Position numbers and translations under genes: made by a program. A stretch of DNA of 64,000 nt, taken from NCBI GenBank assembly GCA_964001305.1, contig CAXFAI010000001.1:62001-126000 (forward strand), in the 5' to 3' direction. The notes under the pieces are model-generated. The model ran no database searches. It saw nothing but the letters and a program-made list of their open reading frames with translations, and was not told the DNA's origin. Each line of letters begins with the position of its first letter. Positions within the stretch are counted from its first letter, which is position 1. This document shows positions 25,752 through 34,107 of this stretch, piece after piece. Source of the stretch: CAJXMH01 sp964001305 (GTDB taxonomy: Bacteria; Bacteroidota; Bacteroidia; Flavobacteriales_E; Vicingaceae).

Positions 25752-26132
25752 ATGCAAGAAAAGCATGAAAAAAAGCAATGTGAACGCTGCCTTTCAGCGT
25801 TTGAATGTAAGCTAGGAAACATTACACATTGTCAATGCTCTGAAGCGAGAATCACAAAAGAAACATCTCAGTTTTTACAATCAACCTATTACGATTGTTT
25901 GTGTAAATCCTGTTTAGTAGAAATAGACAAAATGGTCGGTTTAAGTAAAAACCGACCATTTCCACTTAATCGCGAAACTTTTATAGAAGGTCTACATTAC
26001 TATTTGGAAAACGGACTTTTTGTATTTACTGAATTTTATCACTTAGGAAGAGGAAGGTGTTGCAACAACAATTGTAGACATTGCGCTTATGGTTACAGCA
26101 ACAAAAGGGCACCTATAAAATCTTCAACTTAG
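25752..26132 (+). CDS. Cysteine-rich CWC-like plus DUF5522-like protein
   Basis: The 126-residue protein joins two cysteine-rich parts: an N-terminal CWC-like domain (CERCLSAFECKLGNITHCQC) and a C-terminal DUF5522-like segment (GRCCNNNCRHCAYGYSNK). Both look like small metal-binding (probably zinc) modules and are common separately in Bacteroidota. The start is 6 bp after the nrdA stop, which suggests co-transcription with the reductase. The function is unknown. Its last bases overlap the convergent ChaN-like gene by 4 bp. Confidence 0.8.
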   Translation: MQEKHEKKQCERCLSAFECKLGNITHCQCSEARITKETSQFLQSTYYDCLCKSCLVEIDKMVGLSKNRPFPLNRETFIEGLHYYLENGLFVFTEFYHLGRGRCCNNNCRHCAYGYSNKRAPIKSST

Positions 26133-26995
26133 TAACTATCTGCCACATCTTCATCAACTACCAAAATAAAATTGGCGGTTTGCAAATAGTCTTCTTCTAA
26201 TTTTTCAAGCTGATTTTGAGTCACTGTTTTTAAGGTTAATAGATTTAATCCTTGTTGGTATAAATTAACATACCATAAAATTCCTTCAAAATTGTCAGAA
26301 TGATAAGTTCCATTCAAGTGAACCATTAGCTCTTCCTCTGCTCTATTTTGTAATAAAAAATAAGCCATTGTTGCATCTTTAATGGCTTGTGCTTTGGGTA
26401 GATTTTCGCCGCCATGACCGGGCATCATTTCTCTCATTTTTATATATCCAGGCAAAGTAGAGTCATACTCAATAGGCAAAGGAGCTAACCAAGATTTTTC
26501 TTCTGTAAACAAACTATCTAAAGCAGAAAAACCTCCATGATAAATTTGTGAAGCATAGCGTCGAGGTACATTCGTTCCGACTACTTTAATTTCATTTTCT
26601 TTCGCAAAATCTACTATTGGTTTGTAGTCCTTTTCGTAATTGCTCCAAAGCCTAGCTGTACTGTCAAATCCTTTCTGATCAATAGAGCCCTTTAAATAAA
26701 GTTCCAATTCATCTTGATTGTCCCTTTCAATCATTTCTAAACCCAAAGCTAACGGACGTTCCGTTTCTTGATTAATTGTCTTTAACACCTCAAGTTGAAG
26801 CCAATGTGCAATGGTGTTGTTATGCAGCTCTCCAAAGAAAAATACATCAGACTTTTGAATTTCTTTTATCAACTTTTTGTAAGAAACTTTCCTCCCTTTT
26901 TGATTAAAGAGTTGATACGTTTTTGCTTGTTGAGCATTTAGTTGAATGCTAGAAAACAAACAAATTACAAGTACGAATCGAGAGATATTTTGCAT
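26129..26995 (-). CDS. ChaN/Tiki-like haem-binding-family protein
   Basis: The 288-residue secreted protein (signal peptide ending near LNAQ) has the ChaN/Tiki pattern: DVFFFGELHNN at about residue 50, LGLEMIERDNQDELELYLKG, and the C-terminal MVHLNGTYHSDNFEGILWYV, with the conserved Glu and His residues. ChaN is an iron-regulated haem-binding lipoprotein and Tiki relatives are metalloproteases, so either haem binding or hydrolysis is possible. It lies 45 bp downstream of an outer-membrane protein on the same strand. Confidence 0.82.
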   Translation of the reverse strand: MQNISRFVLVICLFSSIQLNAQQAKTYQLFNQKGRKVSYKKLIKEIQKSDVFFFGELHNNTIAHWLQLEVLKTINQETERPLALGLEMIERDNQDELELYLKGSIDQKGFDSTARLWSNYEKDYKPIVDFAKENEIKVVGTNVPRRYASQIYHGGFSALDSLFTEEKSWLAPLPIEYDSTLPGYIKMREMMPGHGGENLPKAQAIKDATMAYFLLQNRAEEELMVHLNGTYHSDNFEGILWYVNLYQQGLNLLTLKTVTQNQLEKLEEDYLQTANFILVVDEDVADSY

Positions 26996-27040
26996 GAATT
27001 ATTTTTCATGCAAAAGTCGGTAAGAATTTTAAGTTAAGCC

Positions 27041-27832
27041 TTAGTTTGGCAGACGAAAACTAATGCCTAGTGAATGATAATTCATGGTTTGATTTAATCC
27101 CCATCCAAATGAATAATCAAGTTGAAGGTTGTCTTTTACGAGATAAGCAAAGCCCGCATCCATATTATTTTGCCAATTGTTAAAGTCTTGATAAGCCCCA
27201 TAAACTTCTAGAAACAGACCAACTTTTTCATCCAAAGAATGCCCATAAACTAAAGTATAGGTTAAATCTCCATCGGCATACTTCACCAATCCGTTTGATT
27301 CAAAATCTAAGTATTGATTCATATAACCAATATTACTACTCAGGCTTCTAATGTCATCTAATTTATAAGTCATACTTATTTTCGCTAAAGCGCCATAAAA
27401 TTGATTGCTTAAACCTTCTGAACCGGTAGGTAAAATGGCATGAGCTATGGCACTCATTAAAAGTTTAGAGTCATTATTTGTTAGCTGATATTTGAAACCA
27501 ACTTGCAAATTCTCTGAACCACTAATACTCTTGTCTTTGATGTTCCCAACATTATCTTTAATTCGATAGGTAACCAATTGATTGACGAATCTCAACTCTA
27601 GTTTTTTAACTAATCCTAAGCGTATTACATTGATAGGATGAGAATTTCGATGTTCCGAAAAGCTACTACTCAATTTGTATCGTTCAAATAGAAAACCACT
27701 TTCTATTTGTAATTCACCTGGATTAATAGCCGTTGCTGCATCTGTTTGGCTCGGTCGATCGGTTTGAATGCTTTGCGAGGAGCTCTTAAATGTAGACAAT
27801 ATTCCAAATAGCAAGATGATATATTTCAGCAT
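27041..27832 (-). CDS. Outer-membrane beta-barrel protein of the MetA-pathway/transporter type
   Basis: The 263-residue protein has a signal peptide (to SSSQS), the family start IQTDRPSQTDAATAINPGEL, and many amphipathic strands with aromatic girdle residues, ending LGISFRLPN. This corresponds to the barrel family annotated as the phenol-degradation MetA pathway or 'transporter'. It has no known ligand. The ChaN-like gene follows; a terminator separates it from the upstream pair. Confidence 0.75.
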   Translation of the reverse strand: MLKYIILLFGILSTFKSSSQSIQTDRPSQTDAATAINPGELQIESGFLFERYKLSSSFSEHRNSHPINVIRLGLVKKLELRFVNQLVTYRIKDNVGNIKDKSISGSENLQVGFKYQLTNNDSKLLMSAIAHAILPTGSEGLSNQFYGALAKISMTYKLDDIRSLSSNIGYMNQYLDFESNGLVKYADGDLTYTLVYGHSLDEKVGLFLEVYGAYQDFNNWQNNMDAGFAYLVKDNLQLDYSFGWGLNQTMNYHSLGISFRLPN

Positions 27833-27883
27833 TTCAATTTTGTTTTTGACAAATATCCAGAACTAAATCGACATCTTGAAAAA

Positions 27884-27918
27884 AGCACTGCTAGCTTAAC
27901 AAAAAAGCTAGCAGTGCT
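27884..27918 (-). terminator. Intrinsic terminator after the 282-residue OMP gene
   Basis: Arms AGCACTGCTAGCTT (27884-27897) and AAGCTAGCAGTGCT (27905-27918) form a perfect 14-bp stem with a 7-nt loop. On the minus strand the stem is followed by a T tract, placing it 15 bp past the stop of the gene at 27933. Confidence 0.85.
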
Positions 27919-27932
27919 GTAAGAGGAATTGC

Positions 27933-28781
27933 TTAATGCTTGTGTTTAGGTTCCCATATTAATCTTAAAAATGAACTAAATCGTTCATTTTCTCTACTAA
28001 CTGGTATTCCTGTTACTATGCCAATTAAAAAGTTATCCGCAATTCCTACTCTCATTTGTGGCCTTATAGTCATATCAAAATCACTTTCATGGATAGTTTT
28101 GTTTAATTCTACACCTACAAAATTTCGGCTGTTGCTAATCATGTAGTGAAAGTTAGTATTCACTTCATAAGCACTCTCAAACAATTGACTTTTAAAATGC
28201 TGCACTATTTTTGGGCCTGTATAAATCAAGGTATGAAAGCTACTTCCCCATCTTTTGGCAGCTACCAAAAATGGGTTGTAAACATTTCCAATAACCATTG
28301 GTTCACCAAAACGGTCAAAGCTTGATAATTCAAACTCGTTAATGTAGCCAATAGCCATAGAAATAGACTTTCGTTCATTAACCAAAAAAGTATACTGAGT
28401 TGCTAATTTTAAACTATTCAAACGATTTGATGGTGGTAAAGTCGATTCGCCATGTCCTTTATTTTTAGTGTAAAAAGTGAATGGCAATTCTACCTCTAAC
28501 CCTAAATTGTTTAAAGGCGCCCACTCGTATTCAATTAGAGTTTCGTACGAATCAAAACTTAAATTGTCTGTCAATCCCATACCCACATTCCATTCTTTTT
28601 CACCTTTTCTTGCACCTAAATCACGAATTAGGTCGATGTATAAAGGTTCTGCATGCAAAACTTTCCCATTTGATTGTCCGGCAGCTGTAGGTTTCTTTAT
28701 GTCTTTGTCTAAATTTTGTGCATCAATATTTTTCGCACAAATTACTACTGCTAGTAACACTAGCGGTTTAATTAATCTCAT
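27933..28781 (-). CDS. Outer-membrane protein of unknown function with HAEPLYID motif
   Basis: The 282-residue protein has a signal peptide (MRLIKPLVLLAVVICAKNIDAQ) and begins its mature part with VLHAEPLYIDLIRDLGARKG, which looks like a conserved signature. The rest is rich in amphipathic beta strands (NVGMGLTDNLSFDSYETLIEYEW and similar), consistent with an 8-12 stranded barrel. I do not recognise a characterised family. It follows the small membrane-protein gene by 65 bp and precedes a strong terminator, so the two form a short transcription unit diverging from the second DtxR gene. Confidence 0.75.
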   Translation of the reverse strand: MRLIKPLVLLAVVICAKNIDAQNLDKDIKKPTAAGQSNGKVLHAEPLYIDLIRDLGARKGEKEWNVGMGLTDNLSFDSYETLIEYEWAPLNNLGLEVELPFTFYTKNKGHGESTLPPSNRLNSLKLATQYTFLVNERKSISMAIGYINEFELSSFDRFGEPMVIGNVYNPFLVAAKRWGSSFHTLIYTGPKIVQHFKSQLFESAYEVNTNFHYMISNSRNFVGVELNKTIHESDFDMTIRPQMRVGIADNFLIGIVTGIPVSRENERFSSFLRLIWEPKHKH

Positions 28782-28846
28782 TTGATTTAATTTTTGTTTA
28801 CAATTATTTTTCTTGCACTATAAAATGCAAGTTGTCAGAAATTAAA

Positions 28847-29233
28847 TCAAGCTTTTGGTGGCGGAGTGTCAGTTTGGTAATAACCTAAAGATAATTTTAG
28901 TTTCGGGGAATAAAACGCATCTTTATTTGCTTCTAAATTAGAAGAAGAGAAAATACTAGAATAAATTGGTTTGGAGAACCAGTCCACTTTTAATTGAACT
29001 TTTCCATTGTGTTCTTCAGTATCGTTATCATCATATTCTTTAATGGCATTTTCATAGCCTAAAACTTGCTCTACCACTATTTCAACAATACTTTCTTGAT
29101 CATTAAAACTTAAATCTTCTGATATCGAATTGGAAAAATAATCTGGAGAATCTACACTAATGTTAAGCAAATACAAGCTCATAAAAAGCCAAAATATTTG
29201 CACGAAACCTTTTTGTTGAAAAAGTTTAAACAT
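28847..29233 (-). CDS. Small unknown protein with one N-terminal membrane segment
   Basis: The 128-residue protein has one hydrophobic stretch near residues 10-27 (VQIFWLFMSLYLLNISVD) and a strongly acidic rest (NDQESIVEIVVEQVLGYENA, EYDDNDTEEHNG). I recognise no domain. It may be a secreted or membrane-tethered acidic protein. It diverges from the DtxR/ABC operon across 167 bp that holds a 28-bp palindrome, so its expression may be tied to the same metal signal. Confidence 0.62.
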   Translation of the reverse strand: MFKLFQQKGFVQIFWLFMSLYLLNISVDSPDYFSNSISEDLSFNDQESIVEIVVEQVLGYENAIKEYDDNDTEEHNGKVQLKVDWFSKPIYSSIFSSSNLEANKDAFYSPKLKLSLGYYQTDTPPPKA

Positions 29234-29333
29234 ACTTCAAAGATATTTGAATTTCAAACTTCTCTTGAATAGTTAAGTATTTAAACTAAAGCAATTATTG
29301 ATAAAAGATGTTAAACAAATTGACCTTTGTAAA

Positions 29334-29361
29334 TATATTTTTAGACCACCCTAAAAATATA
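29334..29361. promoter_or_regulatory. 28-bp operator-like palindrome before the second DtxR gene
   Basis: TATATTTTTAG (29334-29344) and CTAAAAATATA (29351-29361) are exact reverse complements with a 6-nt spacer. The core TTAGA-N4-CCTAA resembles the receptor operator TTAGA-N4-TCTAA at 18442-18455. It is upstream of a TACTTTTG box, where a repressor could block transcription of the DtxR-ABC operon and possibly the divergent gene. Confidence 0.6.
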
Positions 29362-29372
29362 GTTTGATTAGC

Positions 29373-29380
29373 TACTTTTG
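29373..29380 (+). promoter_or_regulatory. Candidate -7 box of the DtxR2-ABC transporter operon
   Basis: TACTTTTG matches TANNTTTG and lies 20 bp before the start codon at 29401. The palindrome occupies the -33 region; no standard TTG is present there. Confidence 0.5.
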
Positions 29381-29400
29381 TCAACTTAAAGAATTTAGAA

Positions 29401-30054
29401 ATGCTAAGCTTAACTGAAGAAAATTATTTGAAAAGCATTTTTGTGCTCAATCAAGAAAGGGCAGAAAGTGCCACTACTAATGCCATTGCTGAAAAGTTGA
29501 ACACCAAAGCTTCTTCAGTTACAGACATGTTAAAACGCCTTTTAAAGAAAGAGCTCATTCATTATAAAAAATACCAAGCCGTAAAACTCACAAACACAGG
29601 TAAAGAAATAGCTATTTCTATTCTAAGAAAACATCGATTATGGGAGTTTTTCTTGGTAGAAAAGCTCCAATTTAAATGGGATGAAGTACATGAAGTGGCG
29701 GAGCAATTAGAGCATATTCATTCTAAAAAACTAACCAATCAATTAGATGCGTTTTTAGGTCATCCAAAGTTTGATCCTCACGGAGATCCAATCCCTGATA
29801 AGAATGGACAGTTTCCCATGAAATTGAATAAAACCTTAAGCATGGCGAAAGAGTCAGAAGCATTAGTTGTTATAGGGGTAAAAGATCATAGTTCAGAGTT
29901 TTTTAACTATTTGGAAAGATTAAACATTGAGTTGGGAACTAAACTTACTATTGAACTTATCAATGAATTTGATGCCTCTATGGAAATCAAAATCAACAAT
30001 AAATCTTCTGCTACGATTTCTCATGAAGTGGCTCAAAATTTATATGTAAAATGA
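29401..30054 (+). CDS. Metal-dependent DtxR/MntR-family repressor (copy 2)
   Basis: The 217-residue paralogue of the gene at 17744-18394 has the same three-domain plan: winged helix, metal/dimer domain and FeoA-like C-terminus. Ligand positions are H78, E82, H97, E101, E104 and H105, again with Glu in the MntR-like place and Asn at position 8. The shared segment FDPHG(D/S)PIPDKNG is kept in both. It overlaps the binding-protein gene by 4 bp and heads the metal ABC transporter operon, as TroR-type repressors do. Confidence 0.9.
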   Translation: MLSLTEENYLKSIFVLNQERAESATTNAIAEKLNTKASSVTDMLKRLLKKELIHYKKYQAVKLTNTGKEIAISILRKHRLWEFFLVEKLQFKWDEVHEVAEQLEHIHSKKLTNQLDAFLGHPKFDPHGDPIPDKNGQFPMKLNKTLSMAKESEALVVIGVKDHSSEFFNYLERLNIELGTKLTIELINEFDASMEIKINNKSSATISHEVAQNLYVK

Positions 30055-30965
30055 AAATCAAGCTACTTCCCCTACTCTTAGGTTTATTGTTTTTATTGGC
30101 TTGCCAAGAAAAACCAAAACAAGCCAATAAAAGGCTTTCCATAGTTTGCACAACTGGTATGTTGGGCGATGCAGTAAAAAATATTGTCGGCAAACAAGCG
30201 GATGTAGTTACCCTAATGGGCCCTGGTGTTGATCCGCATTTGTATAAAGCCACTCAAGGTGATTTAAAAAAGTTAAGTGATGCCGTTGTTATCGTTTACA
30301 ATGGCTTACACTTGGAAGGGAAAATGGGTGAAATTTTCGAGAAATTAAAGAACAGAAAAACCATTTTAGTCGCTGCAGATGGGGTTTCTAAAGAAGAACT
30401 GATTAATTCAACTGATTTCCAAGGAGCCTATGATCCTCACCTTTGGTTTGATGTTGAGCTTTGGAGTAAAGTAGTAAGCTACTTAGGTAAAGAGCTAAGC
30501 AAGACTACTCCCTTAAATCAAGATAGCTTATCAACAAATACGAATCATTATCTAGAAGAACTGAATAAATTAGATAAATGGGTGATTCAAGAACTGACAC
30601 AAATCGATTCATCGAAGAGAGTACTTATTACAGCTCATGATGCATTTGGCTATTTTGGAAAAGCTTACCAAATCGAGGTAAAGGGATTGCAAGGTATTTC
30701 TACACTATCTGAATACGGTCTGAGAGATGTAAGTCAATTGGTCAATTTTATTAGTGATCGAGCAATTCCTGCTGTTTTTGTAGAAAGCTCTGTCTCTGAC
30801 CGTTCTTTAAAAGCAGTGGTTGAAGGCTGTAAAGCAAAAGGTCATGAAATTAAAATTGGTGGAACACTTTATAGCGATGCTATGGGAGAAAAAGGAACTG
30901 TAGAAGGAACTTACGTTGGTATGGTGAAATACAATGTTAATACGATTGTAGAGGCATTGAAGTGA
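30051..30965 (+). CDS. Metal-binding lipoprotein of a Mn/Zn ABC transporter (TroA/ZnuA type)
   Basis: The 304-residue cluster A-I solute-binding protein has a lipobox (LLAC, C18) and the four ligand positions of TroA: H63 (DPHLYKA), H130 (DPHLWFD), H196 (AHDAFGYFG) and D276 (LYSDAMG). Three His and one Asp occur in proteins that bind zinc or manganese, whereas strict Mn binders often use Glu at the third place. The DtxR/MntR-type regulator favours manganese, so the metal remains open. Confidence 0.9.
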   Translation: MKIKLLPLLLGLLFLLACQEKPKQANKRLSIVCTTGMLGDAVKNIVGKQADVVTLMGPGVDPHLYKATQGDLKKLSDAVVIVYNGLHLEGKMGEIFEKLKNRKTILVAADGVSKEELINSTDFQGAYDPHLWFDVELWSKVVSYLGKELSKTTPLNQDSLSTNTNHYLEELNKLDKWVIQELTQIDSSKRVLITAHDAFGYFGKAYQIEVKGLQGISTLSEYGLRDVSQLVNFISDRAIPAVFVESSVSDRSLKAVVEGCKAKGHEIKIGGTLYSDAMGEKGTVEGTYVGMVKYNVNTIVEALK

Positions 30966-31021
30966 AAAAGTTGAAGCGATGAAAAGATAAAGAGTATAAG
31001 AGTAGCTTGTCCGTTCGAGTG

Positions 31022-31039
31022 ATCCCGAAACTTCGGGAT
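31022..31039. repeat. Short perfect inverted repeat in the ABC operon gap
   Basis: ATCCCGAA and TTCGGGAT are exact reverse complements with a 2-nt spacer, in the 138-bp gap between the binding-protein and ATPase genes. No T tract follows, so it is not a typical terminator. It may be a dispersed palindromic repeat or an mRNA-stabilising hairpin. Confidence 0.5.
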
Positions 31040-31103
31040 AGTATCAAGAACAACAAGCGGCAAAATGAGCAAAATGTTACACCGAAAGAGGTGAAAAAGA
31101 AAT

Positions 31104-31883
31104 ATGAAAGAAAAAACGGCTATAGAAGCGCACAATTTAACGGTAAGCTACAACCGCAGACCTATATTGTGGAATGTGGACTTTGAATTACCCACAGGAC
31201 AAATCGTAGGAATTATTGGACCTAATGGTTCTGGCAAAACCACCCTTTTAAAGGCCTGTATGGATTTGGTTCCCAAGAGTAGCGGCTATGTAAAGATTTT
31301 TGATCAGGATTTAGATGATGTCCGTGAACGAATTAGCTATGTACCGCAAAGAGAATCTGTAGACTGGGATTTTCCTGCTTCGGTTATGGATGTGGTTTTA
31401 ATGGGACGTTACCGTAAATCAAATTTGATGCAGCGGCTCAAAAAAAGTGAACGAGATATTGCAGCAGAGGCCTTAGAAAAAGTAAACATGCTTGAGTATA
31501 GCAATCGACAAATCAGTCAACTTAGTGGCGGTCAGCAACAAAGAGTGTTTATTGCTCGCTCTTTGGCTCAAGGGGCTGACTTATACATTATGGACGAACC
31601 CTTTGTTGGTGTAGATGCCGCAACAGAAGAAGCCATCATGAATTTATTGACACAAATGAAGAATGAAGGCAAAACCGTAGTTGTGGTTCATCATGATTTA
31701 CAAACCGCCAAAATGTATTTCGATTGGATTGTTTTATTAAATACACGACTTGTTGCCTCTGGACCAAAAGAAGAAATATTTAATGAAGAACTTTTACAAG
31801 AAGCGTATGGTGGTAAGTTAAATGTATTGAGTAAGGTAGGAGAATTAATTAAAGAAAAAGACTTCCCAGTTCGGGAAAAGTAA
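31104..31883 (+). CDS. Metal ABC transporter ATPase
   Basis: The 259-residue nucleotide-binding subunit has Walker A GPNGSGKT (39-46), the Q-loop YVPQRESVDWDFP typical of Mn/Zn/Fe importers, signature LSGGQQQR, Walker B LYIMDEP and the H-loop VVHHDL. It powers import of the metal held by the lipoprotein. The permease starts 1 bp after its stop, showing tight coupling. Confidence 0.93.
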   Translation: MKEKTAIEAHNLTVSYNRRPILWNVDFELPTGQIVGIIGPNGSGKTTLLKACMDLVPKSSGYVKIFDQDLDDVRERISYVPQRESVDWDFPASVMDVVLMGRYRKSNLMQRLKKSERDIAAEALEKVNMLEYSNRQISQLSGGQQQRVFIARSLAQGADLYIMDEPFVGVDAATEEAIMNLLTQMKNEGKTVVVVHHDLQTAKMYFDWIVLLNTRLVASGPKEEIFNEELLQEAYGGKLNVLSKVGELIKEKDFPVREK

Positions 31884-31884
31884 A

Positions 31885-33180
31885 ATGGAAGAAACGCTAG
31901 ACTTTTTCAGTTTTTCTGACCCTAACGTTCAGTTTGTAGTCATTGGAACCATGATTTTGGGCGCCACTGCTGCTATGGTTGGCACCTTTGCTTTTTTAAG
32001 AAAAAGGGCCTTAGTAGGTGATGCCATTGCTCATTCTATTTTACCAGGTGTTTGCCTTTCCTTTATGATTTCTGGTTCCAAAAACCCATTGGGATTAATT
32101 GCAGGAGCTCTAATAACCGGTTGGCTGTCCTTGCTTTTAATTGATGCCATTAGTCGCACAACTAAACTTAAAAGTGATGCTGCCATAGGAATTGTTCTCT
32201 CGGTGTTTTTTGGGTTTGGTATACTATTGCTCACTTCTATTCAACATTCGGGAAATGCCGCCCAATCTGGTTTAGATAAATTTTTGTTTGGGAAAGCCGC
32301 TTCCTTAACTCAAGATGACATATTTATTTTTAGTGGTATTGGACTAGGACTCATTCTTCTCGTGCTATTATTTTACAAAGAGTTTAAACTCATCTCCTTT
32401 AACCCCGACTTTGCCAAGGTAATAGGTTTGCCGGTTCGCTTTTTAGAATTCTTGCTTTCTACCATAACTGTTTTAGCAGTAGCCGTTGGCATACAGGCAG
32501 TTGGAGTGGTTTTAATGGCCGCTTTATTGATTACTCCTGCTTCAGGAGCTCGATTTTGGACCAACCGTTTAGGCTATATGTTATTGATTGCAATTGCTTT
32601 TGGTGCTATATCTGCTTTTATGGGCTCTTACATCAGCTACATTGCCCCTTCCATGCCCACCGGCCCTTGGGTAGTTATGTGTCTTTCCATCTTGGCTATT
32701 GGTTCAATTTGGTTAGCTCCAAAGAGCGGAATGATGGCTCGTTATAAAATTCATCGCGAAAACAAACAAAAAATACGTTCTGAAAATGTATTGAAATTGT
32801 TTTATCACTTAGGTGAAGTCAATCAGGATTTTGAAAGCGGTAGAAGTTTTGAAACTTTAAAGAACAGCAGGGAACTTACTGATCATGAATTAAACAAAGG
32901 CTTAGCTCAATTGAAAAAGAAAAATTATGTACGCAAAATGGCTGATCAATGGTACGTTACCCATACTGGACTTCAAGAATCTAAACGGATAATTCGACTT
33001 CACAGACTGTGGGAGATGTACTTAAATCAGCGTTTAAAACTACAACCCGACCATGTGCACAATGATGCAGAAGCCATAGAACATATCATTACTCCTGAAA
33101 TTGAACGGCAGCTTGAAAAAGAATTAGCCTACCCCAAAATGGACCCTCACCAAAGTAAAATACCCTATAACGACAAATAA
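31885..33180 (+). CDS. Metal ABC permease fused to a DtxR-like domain
   Basis: The 431-residue protein is an ABC-3 permease (about residues 1-285, at least eight membrane helices, GDAIAHSILPGVCL near residue 50). It has a C-terminal cytoplasmic part made of a winged-helix-like region (about 300-365) and a DtxR metal domain. The latter keeps H373, E377, H392, E396, E399 and H400, the same ligand pattern as the two repressors. I infer metal-responsive control of the transporter itself. This architecture is seen in other Bacteroidota transporters but its mechanism is not settled, to my knowledge. The stop shares a base with the next start (TAATG). Confidence 0.9.
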   Translation: MEETLDFFSFSDPNVQFVVIGTMILGATAAMVGTFAFLRKRALVGDAIAHSILPGVCLSFMISGSKNPLGLIAGALITGWLSLLLIDAISRTTKLKSDAAIGIVLSVFFGFGILLLTSIQHSGNAAQSGLDKFLFGKAASLTQDDIFIFSGIGLGLILLVLLFYKEFKLISFNPDFAKVIGLPVRFLEFLLSTITVLAVAVGIQAVGVVLMAALLITPASGARFWTNRLGYMLLIAIAFGAISAFMGSYISYIAPSMPTGPWVVMCLSILAIGSIWLAPKSGMMARYKIHRENKQKIRSENVLKLFYHLGEVNQDFESGRSFETLKNSRELTDHELNKGLAQLKKKNYVRKMADQWYVTHTGLQESKRIIRLHRLWEMYLNQRLKLQPDHVHNDAEAIEHIITPEIERQLEKELAYPKMDPHQSKIPYNDK

Positions 33181-34046
33181 TGGATGCATTTTGGATCATA
33201 CTGAGCGGTTCTTTAATCGCAGTTTCATGTGGGCTATTAGGTGCCTTTTTGGTATTGCGAAAAATGGCCATGGTAGGTGATGCCATTTCCCATGCTGTTT
33301 TACCTGGGATTGTCTTGGCTTATCTGTTTTCTTCATCTAGAGAAACAATTCCCATGTTAATTGGAGCAGCAGTTTTAGGAGTGTTAACCACCATTATTAT
33401 CGAGTTATTTTACAAACAAGCAAGGCTTCAAATAGATGCGTCTATTGGTATCACATTCACTTGGTTATTCGCGATAGGCATTATACTAATTTCTGTTTTT
33501 GCCGGTCAAGTTGATTTAGATCAAGACTGTGTTTTATATGGTGAAATAGCCTATGTTCCACTAGATTTATGGATATCAGAAGCGGGAATTAATTACGGTC
33601 CTCGAACCGTTTGGATTGCCTCTACCCTGCTCTTGCTAATTTTATTCTTTTTATGGCGCGGCTACAAAGGCTTGTTCATCACCACTTTTAATGAAGAATA
33701 TGCCAAAGCCTTAGGAATTAATGTAGCCTTTTGGCATTATGCCTTAATGGGTTCTGTTTCTTTAACAACGGTTGTTTCCTTTGAATCAGTAGGTGCTATT
33801 TTAGTAGTTGCATTTTTAATTGTTCCACCTGCAACTGCCTATTTAATTAGTAAAGATTTAAAACCATTGCTTTGGCTAAGTGCGCTTTTTGGTATTACTT
33901 CTGCCATTGGTGGATATTACTTGGCTCTTTTAATCAATGGCTCTATTGCAGGAGCGATGGCAAGTATTGCAGGCTTGCAGTTTTTTGTGGTTTGGGGAAT
34001 TTATTATTTAAACAAGAACAAGCAACTAAAACCATTTAAAGACTAA
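33180..34046 (+). CDS. Metal ABC permease, second subunit
   Basis: The 288-residue ABC-3 permease has about eight membrane helices with the family segment GDAISHAVLPGIVLAYLF and LIVPPATAYLIS. It lacks the regulatory tail of its partner, so the pair would form a heterodimer with one sensor domain. It closes the operon that starts at 29401. Confidence 0.9.
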   Translation: MDAFWIILSGSLIAVSCGLLGAFLVLRKMAMVGDAISHAVLPGIVLAYLFSSSRETIPMLIGAAVLGVLTTIIIELFYKQARLQIDASIGITFTWLFAIGIILISVFAGQVDLDQDCVLYGEIAYVPLDLWISEAGINYGPRTVWIASTLLLLILFFLWRGYKGLFITTFNEEYAKALGINVAFWHYALMGSVSLTTVVSFESVGAILVVAFLIVPPATAYLISKDLKPLLWLSALFGITSAIGGYYLALLINGSIAGAMASIAGLQFFVVWGIYYLNKNKQLKPFKD

Positions 34047-34107
34047 ATTTCTAGTCTTCTGAATTACACATACATTGAGTAGTTTTACCACTAAGAATTA
34101 CTCAATT

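Noticed and set aside
28812..28831. Inverted repeat CTTGCA-N8-TGCAAG between two minus-strand genes, considered as a terminator
   Set aside because: The stem is only 6 bp, AT-rich around it and not followed by a T tract on the minus strand; the genes on both sides appear to be one unit.
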